A stretch of DNA of 64,000 nucleotides from Gracilaria vermiculophylla (lineage: Eukaryota > Rhodophyta > Florideophyceae > Gracilariales > Gracilariaceae). The stretch's first letter is position 1. Each line of letters starts with the position of its first letter. Positions 23,199-33,489 of the stretch are shown piece by piece. The notes below the pieces were generated by a model that ran no database searches, was not told the origin of the DNA, and saw only the letters and a program-made list of their open reading frames with translations. The position numbers and the translations under genes were made by a program. Where the stretch lies: the NCBI GenBank assembly GCA_019155205.2, contig JAHNZQ020000308.1, positions 943,382 to 1,007,381 on the forward strand. Direction: 5' to 3'.

Positions 23199-24680
23199 TT
23201 GAAATGGAGGTGGAAGAACTGCCTAGTGCATGGCAGCCGCCACCTCAGGAGCTGCCGGCATGTGGACAGCCATAGGCTAACTTCCTCCTGGAGTCAATGG
23301 CCACGCGCCTTACGGATTGGCTCCCACAAGAGCAAGTGGAGAGAATCAATGAAGGTGGTGAGGCAAATTTCGGAGCGCACCACCACGCCCTTGTATAGTA
23401 AATCACATCGGAGAGTGCTCACCGAGCCGTGGATGCCTTGCTGGATTCAGTCTTCTTCCTAGAGATTATCCCCGATGTTATCTGTGCTAAAATTCATTCC
23501 CAAACTGCGGAGCTGCTCTCCAAATCGGCATTTTCAAGTCATTCTTCCGTACAGGAAAGGCTCCCTATCTCAACATCTAAAGTGACCCTGGATAGAAAAG
23601 CACCGAATATCACCTCCCTCTACGCCAGAGGAGGAAAGCATACTACCGGAGCGAAACGGGAACACCTCAAAAATATTGCTATGACCCGTCTGGACTTGTG
23701 TCCCCATACGGAGGAGGACTGAAACCCGGTCGCCAACTACTTCTCCCAAATAAAAAAGGACAGCACACTCTTCGGGTGCATCGTGAATGCAGAGATGTCG
23801 TGAAGCACCCAGACAACCTTCTGAAAAGCCGAGAAAAGAAATAACGGTAGAAAGACAGAAAGCGAGACACCGACTCGGATAGAAGCTCAGATTCTGAGTA
23901 CGAGAGTAGCTTCAGCTCGAAGGACAGTAAAACCTCTTCAAGAGAAAAGCAGAAAGGTCAGGAAGGTCGTCCCACTCAATGCCCTCTTCGCCAAAGTGGT
24001 GAATTATGACACCCACTGGATAAATGATTGTTCCATTCTTTACGACGCGCTGGTCTCTGAACGACTTGCGGAGATAAAACGCCCCATTGATATTAAAACG
24101 AAGAAGCACTCTTTCTCAGGTGAAGACCACCTCTCGGTGTTGAATTTTTTAACACGCTTCCGTTCAGCGTGTAATACCAATAGTGTCCATGAATGTATCA
24201 CCGTCTAGTGCTTTTAGGTCTACCTCACAGGTTAAGTGAATTCGCTGGCGCACCCACGCCTCACAAGAGAGAGCACCATTATGGATAATCCTGGAATAGA
24301 AATCTGGGGCACGTACCCCGAGGTGGTGATTTCCTCCTTAAAAGGTAGGCAGCGGATGACATGAAAACCAATGCTGACGCTGTAGTTACCTTATATTGGT
24401 AGAATACGGTAATGACCAAAACAGAGTTTTTCACAGAAGCTGGGGAAGAAGGCCTAACGGTGTGGGAACGTGTACTCCGAACGGCGGTTGAAGTTGTTGT
24501 TTTCAGAGGGACTCCTTCCCTCAATCCACGCTAGGGTGCATGATCCCATGACAACGCACCAGAAGACCACCTATACAAAGCTAGCACGTTTGGCGGAATT
24601 CTACGGAAATACCTACTGTGCCAATTTCTGCAGCCACGCTTCATTTTTGGAAAAACCAGAGGCCTTATGAAACTGTCGGT
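23199..24680 (+). pseudogene. gypsy gag, copy 2
   Basis: Pieces in three frames match copy 1: WQPPPQELP, LLESMATRLTDW, the block DALLDSVFFLEIIPDVICAK, and SFSGEDHLSVLNFLTRFRSA. The basic linker is also present near 23.84 kb. Stops and shifts are frequent, so no protein can be made. Confidence 0.65.
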
Positions 24681-25326
24681 CAACCGCCCTGAAGTTGGAC
24701 TCCAGCACCTCAGGATAGGTCAACGAGCTCACGATCTAGGGAAAGCGTGAGTCCCTTGCTCTCACAAACGCCTCGTGTCAGGTAACACAGTGTAGTACGA
24801 GGACACTGACGTCTTTTACCCCGTGCGACTCGACAGGATCCTCTAGGAGCGTCCGATTCGCAAACTCTCAGAGTAACTCACCGGCTTGCAGCATTTATTT
24901 GTCTCGAGAGCTTGTGCACTGAACCACTGTCACGTCAGCAACGGGGGACGACAACGTACAGGTATGGGAAAAGAATTTCTAGGACCTTAAGGACACACTT
25001 CCGGAGGGTGAAAGTTATCGAACTGCTTATAACAATATCTGCTCATTGCAAGAAAACTACCGCTACTGCGTTCCAGTGGGAATGTTACCTATTCCACTGG
25101 CACCTGTGCCGCCAGCGCAAGTCCTGCACACAAACCGATTTTACATCAACGGAACACGGTGCGCCCCGATGCACAACCGCAGCAGCCCTTCCCTGATGGA
25201 ACATAGATCCTTGCAAACCAAGAAATCTGTCAGGGTCACGCGTAGAGTCCCGGCATGGCTCCTTCCCGTCGAGTTTTTGCCGAAAGGAGGTCTTCCGTAC
25301 AAAAATGAGGGAAGCCTTCTGCACGG

Positions 25327-25890
25327 TTGAGGCAGAATCGGCGTTCCGAAGAAGCCATTTGGACCCATTCGACACCTTTCAGGACTATGTCTGCACGCTT
25401 CTCCGCGAGAATTACAAGGTATTTTGCCTCTATAGGATGTTCCTTATTCGCCTTCATAACGTTGGACGCTATCCTTGACAAGGATTTTGGTTTAAACCTG
25501 GTGCACGCTAACGTGTTTTTGCGTTCAGTTCTTGGCTCTTTGAGGACAGGCAAGCTCACTACGGTCAGTGACGCGTCGTGTCAAGCATTGAACATCCTTG
25601 GAGGAATACTTTTGTATCTCCGGCTAGACGTTTTACAGGTCAAGGTGGGGTTTCTGGTGGCGACCAACTCTGCAGCACAATGCATATTGGGCACTTCTGT
25701 TGTAGACCGGTATGTACGGGCAATATACACACGCCAACGAAAAGTGATGATTTACAACGCCGCCCCTGTAGGTATCGTGTCTGAATCGCCAATACCGACC
25801 GCCAATGCGCGTCAAGTTGGCATTCTTTCAAAAGAGATGCAGTCAAATAAGCTTTGTGTGATGAAAGATATGGAAATACCAGCGAGGTAG
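25327..25890 (+). pseudogene. gypsy aspartic protease region, copy 2
   Basis: A 187-codon frame covers the protease. ITLDAILDKDFGLNLV takes the place of copy 1 VVLDTGAGPNLV, so the DTG catalytic triplet is lost. Flanking blocks (RSVLGSLRTGKL, QCILGTSVVDRYVRAIY) match copy 1 in sequence and position. Confidence 0.7.
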
Positions 25891-26429
25891 TTGGCCGAAG
25901 TTTGGGTGCAGACCTCTGCTTCCAGCCTTTCATTCCTACAAGAGAGTCCTTATCTGACCACTAAGCAGCATTATATGATTGCGAACGGCGTTATGGAAAC
26001 AGTGCAGACGTTTCCCTGCATGGTCGTTCTTATTAACCTGAAGAAGTCGCCTTTGTGGCTTCAAAAAGAATCTGTCGTCACATTGGCACTATCCGCCCCG
26101 ACAGGACTGTCTGATCTTCCGCGTATGAAAGAGCTTGCCAAAAGCAATGCAGTCCCTTCCATGGAAGACGAAGCCGCCTCCACAACTCTCGAGGAAGAGA
26201 AACCTGCAACTTGGCGGTAGAAACTCCATATTGGCGAAGAAATTAAAGAGGATCGCCATAGGATAGTGGAGATGCCATCCGCTTTTGAGGATGTGTTGTC
26301 TGGCTGCCTAGAACAGATTAGCCTGGCCAAGCACTGGATCCAGCTCATACCTGTGGCCAAACCGATGCACTAGTTCCCAATAGATCTGGGCCTCATTCGC
26401 GTAAATTCGAAGGTGATGAGCTCCAATGA

Positions 26430-27043
26430 GTGTTGGATAAGGGATTAATCAAGGCCTTCAATTCCGAACGGGCCTTCTGGGTAGTCTTTTCGAAAAAGGA
26501 GGACGGCTTCTTGAGGTTCTGCATTGACTATAGACGCTTCAAGACGTGACGGTACGCGATTCATACCCGATCCCTAGTATGGATGAAAGTATTGACTCCT
26601 TCGGATTCGCGTCTGTTTTTTCAACGCTGGATGCCAACAGTTGTTACTGGCAAATTGATATGGATGAATTCCATAAGGATAAGACAACTTTCACTTCCCA
26701 CTGTGTAATTATCAGATTCTGAAGGATGCCATTTAGATTGAAGGATGCACTCCTTCCATTAAAACGAGCGGTGGACATAGTCCTGTCAAAAATGAAGTAC
26801 CAGGACGCCCTGTTGTATATTGACGAGCCCACTTTATTCTACTGCAGTGTGGAGGAGCCCTTTATGTATGGCAAGCACGTGCTCCAACTCCTGAAGGATG
26901 CCGGATTCACCTTAAAGCTGGATACGTGTATCCCTTCCATGTCTTCGATTGATTACCTGGGGCCAGTTGTGCTCCTGGGCCGCCTACAGGTTTCCACAAA
27001 GACTCGAGACACCATCAAGGAAGCTCAAAATCACACAAACTAG
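26430..27043 (+). pseudogene. gypsy reverse transcriptase, copy 2
   Basis: Frames before 26.7 kb read KKEDGFLRFCIDY and FSTLDANSCYWQIDMD; the frame 26726-27043 then continues with LPLKRAVDIVLSKMKYQDALLYIDE. The catalytic YIDD box has become YIDEP. HVLQLLKDAGFTLKLDTC is the normal sequence after it. The enzyme is inactive. Confidence 0.8.
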
Positions 27044-27157
27044 ACGGAGCTCTGCCCAATCCTGGGCATAAGTAATGTCTCTTGGATGTTTGTTCCGAAT
27101 TTCTACTGCATTGCAGCGCCGTTAAATTGCCTCTTGGAGAAAAATAAACCGAATTAA

Positions 27158-27571
27158 TTGGCTCCCAAGATGGACGAAAAGTACGAAGCGTTTAACACCT
27201 TGAAGAAGAGAAAAATAGTGCCAACAATCTTGGTTCTCCCGAAGTGGAACGGTCGAATGGTGCTGGATACAGACGCCTGTAAGTATCATTTATTATGTGG
27301 CCTACGACAGAAACAACCTGGAGGTGGATTTCAATTTATAGGATACTGGAGTCGCAGCCCTTCACAGACGGAACGGAACTATTTCACATCGGAGTGCGAA
27401 TGTCTCGCCATCGTATGGGCGCTGTTGCTCTTACGCCCATACCTGGAAGGGGCGCGTTTTAGCTTGAGGACGGACCATGCACCACTGAAGTGGAAACTGG
27501 TCTTGACGGATGCATCCGGTCGCCTAGAGAGGTGGAGACTACGCCTCCTGGAATACATATATTTGACGTAG
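27158..27571 (+). pseudogene. gypsy RNase H, copy 2
   Basis: The best preserved pol domain. It reads MVLDTDACKYHLLCGLRQ (first catalytic aspartate), GYWSRSPSQTERNYFTSECE (catalytic glutamate region), LAIVWALLLLRPYLEG and TDHAPLKW. A stop follows LEYIYLT, where copy 1 continues into the tether before integrase. Confidence 0.85.
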
Positions 27572-27839
27572 TCCACAACCCTGGCTCAAAAGAATAGGTG
27601 GCAGACGCTCTGTCGCGTATATCTCCCGAGAGAGGAGATAAAACACTTTTGGAGGACATTCTTCCGCGTCTAGTCACCGAGAACACCGGTAGAAAGGAAG
27701 CATCCAAAGGAGAACGCTTGGAATGCTCTGAACCTGGAGGCCAGTTCAGTGGACTTCCGTAGAGTGCGGCTCTCCTCGAGGAAGAGAAAGAAAATCTCCC
27801 CATCCCCGTAGCTGACTTCCTTAAAGAGCAGAGCACGAA

Positions 27840-28690
27840 CGCGTACTGCAAAAAGTGCCTCGCAATTCTGAAAAATCTAACATCGTCATTTGATGTCGAC
27901 ACAGACGGCGTACTTGTACGCCGCACTCCTCCGGACGGCGCTCTCTAAAAATGGTCCCGACGAGCTTGCGGGCGCGGGTTCCTTGTCTCTCGCAATATCC
28001 TCGCCTTTCTGGGCACCTCAATGGATCCCGCATGTATTTCACCTTGGGAAGGGAATTAAAGTGCCCGAACATGGGCAAGGAAGCCTTCCTAGTGGTTCTA
28101 TACTGTCATTCGTGCGACGTCACTTTGGAGAATATCCAAAGACAGCGGACTCGGCTCACCCCGTTCCCGTCTTCAAGACCTTTGGAGTTCGCGGCCATGG
28201 ATATTTTGGAGCCTCTCCTTAAGGCAGAGAAATAGTACCGGTCTATCCTCGTAGGCACCGATCGCTTCTTGAAGATCACGCGCGCCATTCCGCTCCGGAG
28301 CACTACTGCAGCAGTAATTGCCGACACCTTTCCGAAGAATTAGATTTAACCATATGTGATCCCGTTGCATCTCCCTACGGACAACGGATCGAATTTTGCG
28401 GCGAAGCTATTCTAGGACATCTCCAGAATGCCGGAGGTGAAGTGGTTGTTTACCTCTGCTTACCACCCCCAACCACCGTACAGGCGGAGAGGTTTAACAA
28501 CACCCTCGCCTACAGGTTGATACACTACGTCGCGGATCATAAGAAAGATCGCAACGCATACGTAGGTCCGCTCACGTATGCATACAACCTGGTAGTGTAT
28601 CGCTCCACTGGAACTGCTCGTTTCAATCAAGTGCTCTCCCGCATCCCGATTAGTGCCGTTATCGTGGCACGCGCCACAGCACACCCGACG
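27840..28690 (+). pseudogene. gypsy integrase, copy 2
   Basis: Zinc-binding remains (LSQYPRLSGHLNGSRMYF, RELKCPNM, CHSCD) lead to the core: FAAMDILEPL with the first aspartate, then LPTDNGSNFAAKLF with the second, and QAERFNNTLAYRL with the catalytic glutamate. All three DDE residues are readable, though stops lie between them. LTYAYNLVVYRSTG and ISAVIVARATAHPTDRAQ end the domain. Confidence 0.8.
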
Positions 28691-28833
28691 GATAGGGCAC
28701 AGGAACCACCCGCGGCACCTCTGGAGAACGCCGACGTGGAGGTTGAAGAACCGCACACGGCATCGCAGCCGCCACCTCAGGAGTTGCAGGGACGGGAACA
28801 CCCGGAGGCTAACACCCTCTTGGAGTCCCTGGC

Positions 28834-28933
28834 NNNNNNNNNNNNNNNNNNNNNNNNNNNNNNNNNNNNNNNNNNNNNNNNNNNNNNNNNNNNNNNNNNN
28901 NNNNNNNNNNNNNNNNNNNNNNNNNNNNNNNNN
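28834..28933. other. Assembly gap of exactly 100 N
   Basis: A run of 100 N, the usual placeholder for a gap of unknown size. Gag-like gypsy sequence ends on its left and a minus-strand Harbinger transposase begins on its right, so repeats probably caused the break. ORFs spanning it are artefacts. Confidence 0.95.
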
Positions 28934-29631
28934 AATCGGCGATTTGCATCTACGACTGCAAAAAGAACGATGCTGGGGAAGCCCTTGTAGCATCTGTATT
29001 CATAATACTGCTCTTCAGGGCACATTAGCCATGGTATGTGGGTGCCATCGATGGCTCCCACGCAGTATGGCAGTCCGCGTATAGCTTGAAATCCGTCCAT
29101 TACAGCTGCTAGCTTTGATTCCGTTTGTGGCAAACGAACTTTGTCATTAAACGCAGAACATATTAATCTGCTCACAGATTTTACATCTCTGCTTACTGAA
29201 CTTCTCCCTATTCCTAGCTGCGTCCCAGTCCCCTCGCAGCTTGCGCCTCCACTGTACATTAGAAAAGACGCAATCTGTAACGCGGGAGGAATTGGAGACC
29301 GGTAGTTAGTTGTTTGCTTGCGCAAAACGGGCTCTAGTGCGCACAGTAGTGATTCAAACACTGTACGAGAAACTCGGAAGAGAGCTCTCCATGCGCCGCT
29401 CTCGAGAAAACTTGGCTGCAATGCATAAAGGTGAAACCAGTTAATGTCGTTTCTTGTATGAACCCAAGCACGACGTTGAACTGCACCACGGTTTGTGTCA
29501 CCCGTTTTAACTGCGGTGGCTGCTGTGGATGTTGCACTGGTTGCTGCTGCCGTGATCTCAATTTGATCATCAAACGCTTCAATGGTTGCCAGAAGTGCGA
29601 AGCAGAGTGCTTTTCGTTTGTGAAGATCCAT
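28934..29631 (-). pseudogene. PIF/Harbinger transposase, cut by assembly gap
   Basis: ATG at 29631 begins MDLHKRKALCF; the frame is open to the gap. After a low-complexity Thr/Ala stretch (about residues 28-45) come FRVSRTVFESLLCAL, an HTH-like ALQIASFLMYSGG and GRSSVSRDV. The catalytic start is GLPYCVGAIDGTHIPW, with the first DDE aspartate, then YYEYRCYKGFPSIVLFAVVDANRR. The order and motifs are those of Harbinger DDE transposases (DDE_Tnp_4). The second and third acidic residues would lie in the gap. No stop interrupts the visible part, so the gene could be intact; it is called broken only because the rest is missing. Terminal repeats and the partner Myb-like protein are not seen. Confidence 0.85.
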
Positions 29632-30254
29632 TTGGAGCAAATCGTAGCATGTCCACTTGATGGGTTCGCTTCAGAAGCGGACCCAAAGTACGGCACAGTT
29701 CTTGGGCAAAGTGGACACATGCACCGTGTCATATTGGGATGGCTTTTCTGAGAGTTTTAAGAAAAGGAGACAAAATTCTCCGTGAGATCTCTTGGTGTAG
29801 AAACCCCCTCAGGAAAAGCAAGAACGTGATTCAAAAAAAGAAAAACTATTAATTTTTGCTATCAAATAAATATAAAACGTGTTCTTTAAAACATCAAATC
29901 CATACTTATGTACTATTCATCTATGCTTATTTTAGCAAAAGATAAGAAACAAGACTTAGATGGCCGTAACCGTTTTGAATAGCATTAAAACAATCTCAGT
30001 GGTTCAGAAAAGTTTTTTCTAAGAAACAAAATTGAGGTTGATCGCTGATGATATTCGTCTCTTTTGTGCTGAAAATTGTCCTGAGAGGCGGAAAAATGTC
30101 TAACCAGCCAAAAGGGTAATGCGGTCCCGTAAATAATAAATTGAAAAGTACGAGAGATACGTAATGACACAAGTATGACAGTCTTAGCGTTGTATACGTG
30201 GCATTCACCATTTCACGCGTCGTTCTTGTGGTAACCCTGACACTCGCATTACAC
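29632..30254. other. Spacer before the transporter gene
   Basis: AT-rich sequence with no recognised gene. An AATAAATATAAAACG stretch near 29863 is TATA-like, but 390 bases from the first ATG of the transporter, so its role is open. Confidence 0.35.
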
Positions 30255-32255
30255 ATGACATTGTCCCCTGCCGCTGCGCTCGAAGGCCAAAGAGCAGCGC
30301 GTCCATACCTCCCTTACCTCACTTCGTTAAAGGAAAGAGTGACGGTCGTCATGACCGGTACGCCAGGGCACACGTCCGGCGATTACGCACCGCTCGATGA
30401 CGCCTTCACTGCCACCAATATTGAGCAGGCTGTCAGTGGCTGCTACTCCGTCGACGATGCCGTGGAGGCCACTGGCATGGGCCGCTTCCAGTACTTGCTC
30501 ATTGCGCTCACCGGCTTGTGCTGGACGGCTGAATCTATGGAGATGCTGCTGCTCTCTTTCATCAAGCAGCCATTGCAATGCGATTGGGGCATATCTGATG
30601 CGCGTGCCGCTCTCATTACTACCGCCGTCGGCATTGGAATGCTCACAGGCGCTGCCTTTTGGGGATTAATTGGCGACAAGTTTGGCAGGCGCTCCGGTTT
30701 TATTCTGTCCACGACTGTCACTTTCTTCATGGGTATCGCATCAGCACTCTCTCCAAACTACATTTCTATCCTAATAACGCGCGGAGCTGTAGGCTTCGGC
30801 ATTGGTGGCGTGCCAGTAACGTACTCTTTGCTCATGGAGTTTTTGCCCAAATCTCAGCGTGGGTCGTGGGGAATGGTCATATCAATATTCTGGTCGCTTG
30901 GGGCTGTCTTTGAGGCTGCTGTAGCGATGTTTATTCTGCCCAAGTGGGGTTGGCGCTGGCTTATCGCTGTTTCGTCCGTTCCTCTGCTCTTGGTCTTGAT
31001 ACTCGGTTTCATGATTCACGAGTCACCAAGGTGGCTCGTCGCTCGTGGCAGGTTGGACCGCGCTATGTTAGTGCTATCTCGTGTAGCCGCGTACAATTCG
31101 CGCTCGTTACCAGACGGACAACTTGTTGCGTCCGGCGACGGCGCCCATCCTTCAAAAGGCGGCGTTCTGCAGCTGGTGCGTACCGGCGTGCGGTCTTTCA
31201 CGTTCAAGGTGTTTGTGTTGTGGTTTGCAGCGGCGTTCACATATTACGGTCTCGTCATGTTGCAACCAGAACTGATCGCAGCAGAAAACGCGGGGCGACG
31301 GTGCTTGTACGTGAGAACTGAATGCGGCAACCTACGTGATAAAGTAGCGTGTGAGAAGGATGATCTATGCCTGTGGGGAAAGCACAAGAATGGAACGGAG
31401 GTTTGTGAGGCTGCCTTGACGGATGAGGGGAAAAGCACCAGCGCCGAACGCTTTTTTGTGGCTCTCGACATGTCTGTGCGAACCAATGACACTCAGAAGT
31501 CTCAAATGGCCCAAAGCGAAGTTATGGGGTTGGAGTCGAAGAGCGCATCTGACGAGAAAAATAAGCGTGAGATTCAAATGGAAGCTTGTGCGAACAAGCT
31601 ATCGCGCAAGGACTTCCTATCCACGTTATGGGCCTCGATTGGAGAAGTTCCTGGGGTTTTGATAGCGTTCGCGGTGTTAAACCAAATTGGGAGGCGTCCC
31701 CTCATCGGATACTCGTTCAGCATAACTGGGTTGACTTTTCCAATTCTTCTGCTCTGCATTGGGCGGCTGGGCGAAACCGTCGTATTCTTTGTTGCTCGAG
31801 GAGCCAGCAGCGCGGCATTTCAAGCCACTTATTTGTACACGAACGAGGTATACCCTGCACCGGTGCGCACGACTGCAATGGGCTTCTGCTCGTCGATGGC
31901 GCGCGTTGGGCTGATAGCGACGCCCATCTTCGCACAGTTTGTGGCCAACCGGAACTTGCCGGCGACGATGTGGACATACTTCGGCATTTCCATGGCAGCA
32001 GTGATTGCGGTGATGCTGGCCCCCATCGAGACAACGGGGTGGAAACTTCTGGAGAGCATGGACGAGCTAGTGGTGGTATTAAGCGGCAACGTTCAAACAA
32101 GAAGCGCAGAAGATGGCGCCAACCCGTTTGGGAAAGAAACGGCTCTTTCTCCATTTGTGCGGTGGCTACGGTGGAAGGCGCCCAGCGACACGCATTCAAC
32201 TGGCAATATGCAGAATGCCCTGAGCAATCGGCCTTTCAACGACGACGGAGATTAG
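30255..32255 (+). CDS. Major facilitator superfamily transporter, SV2/SVOP type
   Basis: A 666-residue integral membrane protein for a small organic solute or ion; substrate unknown. SV2/SVOP hallmarks are YSVDDAVEATGMGRFQYLL before the first membrane span, AESMEMLLLSF after it, motif A GDKFGRRSGF in the loop after span 2, LPKSQRGSWGMVIS, ESPRWLVARGR after span 6, and a second motif A-like NQIGRRPLIGYS. About twelve hydrophobic spans are visible. A cysteine-rich loop of roughly 120 residues (CLYVRTECGN, ACEKDDLCLW, a possible N-glycosylation site NGTE) follows span 7 and resembles the luminal loop of SV2. The frame is open upstream from a GTG at 30198; the first ATG is 30255, and ATG 30351 is an equally good start. 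No intron is needed. Confidence 0.88.
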   Translation: MTLSPAAALEGQRAARPYLPYLTSLKERVTVVMTGTPGHTSGDYAPLDDAFTATNIEQAVSGCYSVDDAVEATGMGRFQYLLIALTGLCWTAESMEMLLLSFIKQPLQCDWGISDARAALITTAVGIGMLTGAAFWGLIGDKFGRRSGFILSTTVTFFMGIASALSPNYISILITRGAVGFGIGGVPVTYSLLMEFLPKSQRGSWGMVISIFWSLGAVFEAAVAMFILPKWGWRWLIAVSSVPLLLVLILGFMIHESPRWLVARGRLDRAMLVLSRVAAYNSRSLPDGQLVASGDGAHPSKGGVLQLVRTGVRSFTFKVFVLWFAAAFTYYGLVMLQPELIAAENAGRRCLYVRTECGNLRDKVACEKDDLCLWGKHKNGTEVCEAALTDEGKSTSAERFFVALDMSVRTNDTQKSQMAQSEVMGLESKSASDEKNKREIQMEACANKLSRKDFLSTLWASIGEVPGVLIAFAVLNQIGRRPLIGYSFSITGLTFPILLLCIGRLGETVVFFVARGASSAAFQATYLYTNEVYPAPVRTTAMGFCSSMARVGLIATPIFAQFVANRNLPATMWTYFGISMAAVIAVMLAPIETTGWKLLESMDELVVVLSGNVQTRSAEDGANPFGKETALSPFVRWLRWKAPSDTHSTGNMQNALSNRPFNDDGD

Positions 32256-33489
32256 AATTTAGTACTTGCATAGTTTTAAAGTCGCTTACTTTGTTTGATG
32301 GGTAAAGCTGTCCTTATGAAACACATACACTTGAGGACGCGCAAGTGTGATTGACATTGAGAGTTGCTAATGAATAAAGGATGCCTCGGATTCGATGCGT
32401 GGCTTCTCAAGGGCACCTTACTTATATCCATAAGGCACTTGGTGTTTCACGCTCCGCTCCTGTCGCTACGGAGGGTGACTCCGTTTTACCGCGGTGGACT
32501 CAGCAAACAGAGCCAGGCCTCTACGATGAAGAAACAGCAGCCGCTGAGCATTGTACCACGACCCTCTCTAGAGAGCAAGGGCAATTCTGAGTTACTAGGT
32601 TGCTTACTTCTTGCCTCGGTTGAACCGCGCATGTAAATCATCCATTGCGATATTCGTCGTAGAACATATTTTGCAAAGTCCCCATGTCTGAAATACTCCT
32701 TGGGCAAACACTCCAAACTCAATGTTGTTCCTCGTACATAATACAAAGATGAGAGAACAACGCTACGCTGGCGATTTGCGTCGATGCCGCATCTCGGCCT
32801 CGCCGGCACTTCTATTGTGTAAGGTATCCTAGCCACATGTACAACGTATTACAGAGATAAAAGGGTACTACAACTTCTCGTTCCCCTTTCTCGAGCTAAT
32901 AACTTCTCCTCAAGCATGGTGGTGCCGCCCTTGCACGGGTCCTCTCACAAAACGCCCAGTATTCTTTCCTGTTCTTTGAGTTTTTCAGCATTTATCGCTG
33001 CAAAAATATGAACAGAACTACGCAAGTAGGATGCGAAACCCCTTTTTGCTACTGTACTACAAACTCTTAGTGGAAGAAATGTTTCACAATGAAAGGCTCT
33101 ATAGCAATGACCAAATCTAAAAGTGTTAAACTTGACCTATGTGATGCATCGGGAGCACTCCAGGCACCACATACACACTCGACATCGCCGTTTCAATATA
33201 ATAGCATATTTTACCATATGTCATTCGTCGGATAGTCATGTATTCATGCTCCACTTGTTGACTTCATGTTGCGTTGATATTCGCATACTCGGGTGGAAGA
33301 AAAGCATGAAAAAGATTCAAAACAGGAGATAGCACTATGTATTCATGGATATGAAGCACCCTACGCACATATATTTGCCGCATGGCCGCTACTCCAATTT
33401 CAATGATATAACGTGTATAACAGCCGAACTCGGTTTTGAAACAAGTTATTGCTATTTAAACTTGTCTCAAATAATTTGCTTGCGGTGTC
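32256..33489. other. Intergenic, no supported gene
   Basis: A minus-strand frame at 32486-32836 (LECLPKEYFRHGDFAKYVL) has no ATG at its start and no recognised domain; it may be a relic. The rest is AT-rich. Confidence 0.4.

Larger units (their letters stand above)
22233..28833 (+). mobile_element. Ty3/gypsy chromovirus copy 2, 5' LTR to assembly gap
   Basis: A 5' LTR is followed by gag, protease, RT, RNase H and integrase in plus orientation, with the same order and protein blocks as copy 1. The copy runs into 100 N, so chromodomain, antisense ORF and 3' LTR cannot be seen. It is inactivated by stops and frameshifts. Near 28.7 kb the integrase frame passes directly into gag-type sequence. 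Confidence 0.8.

Noticed and set aside
28460..28993. ORFs spanning the N run on both strands
   Set aside because: They cross 100 N and join unrelated transposons; the translations are artefacts.
31586..32305. 239-codon plus-strand ORF
   Set aside because: Out-of-frame shadow of the transporter's second half, with no hydrophobic pattern of its own.
32486..32836. Minus-strand ORF reading LECLPKEYFRHGDFAKYVL
   Set aside because: Begins with GTG, short, and no family recognised, so it is noted only as unassigned.
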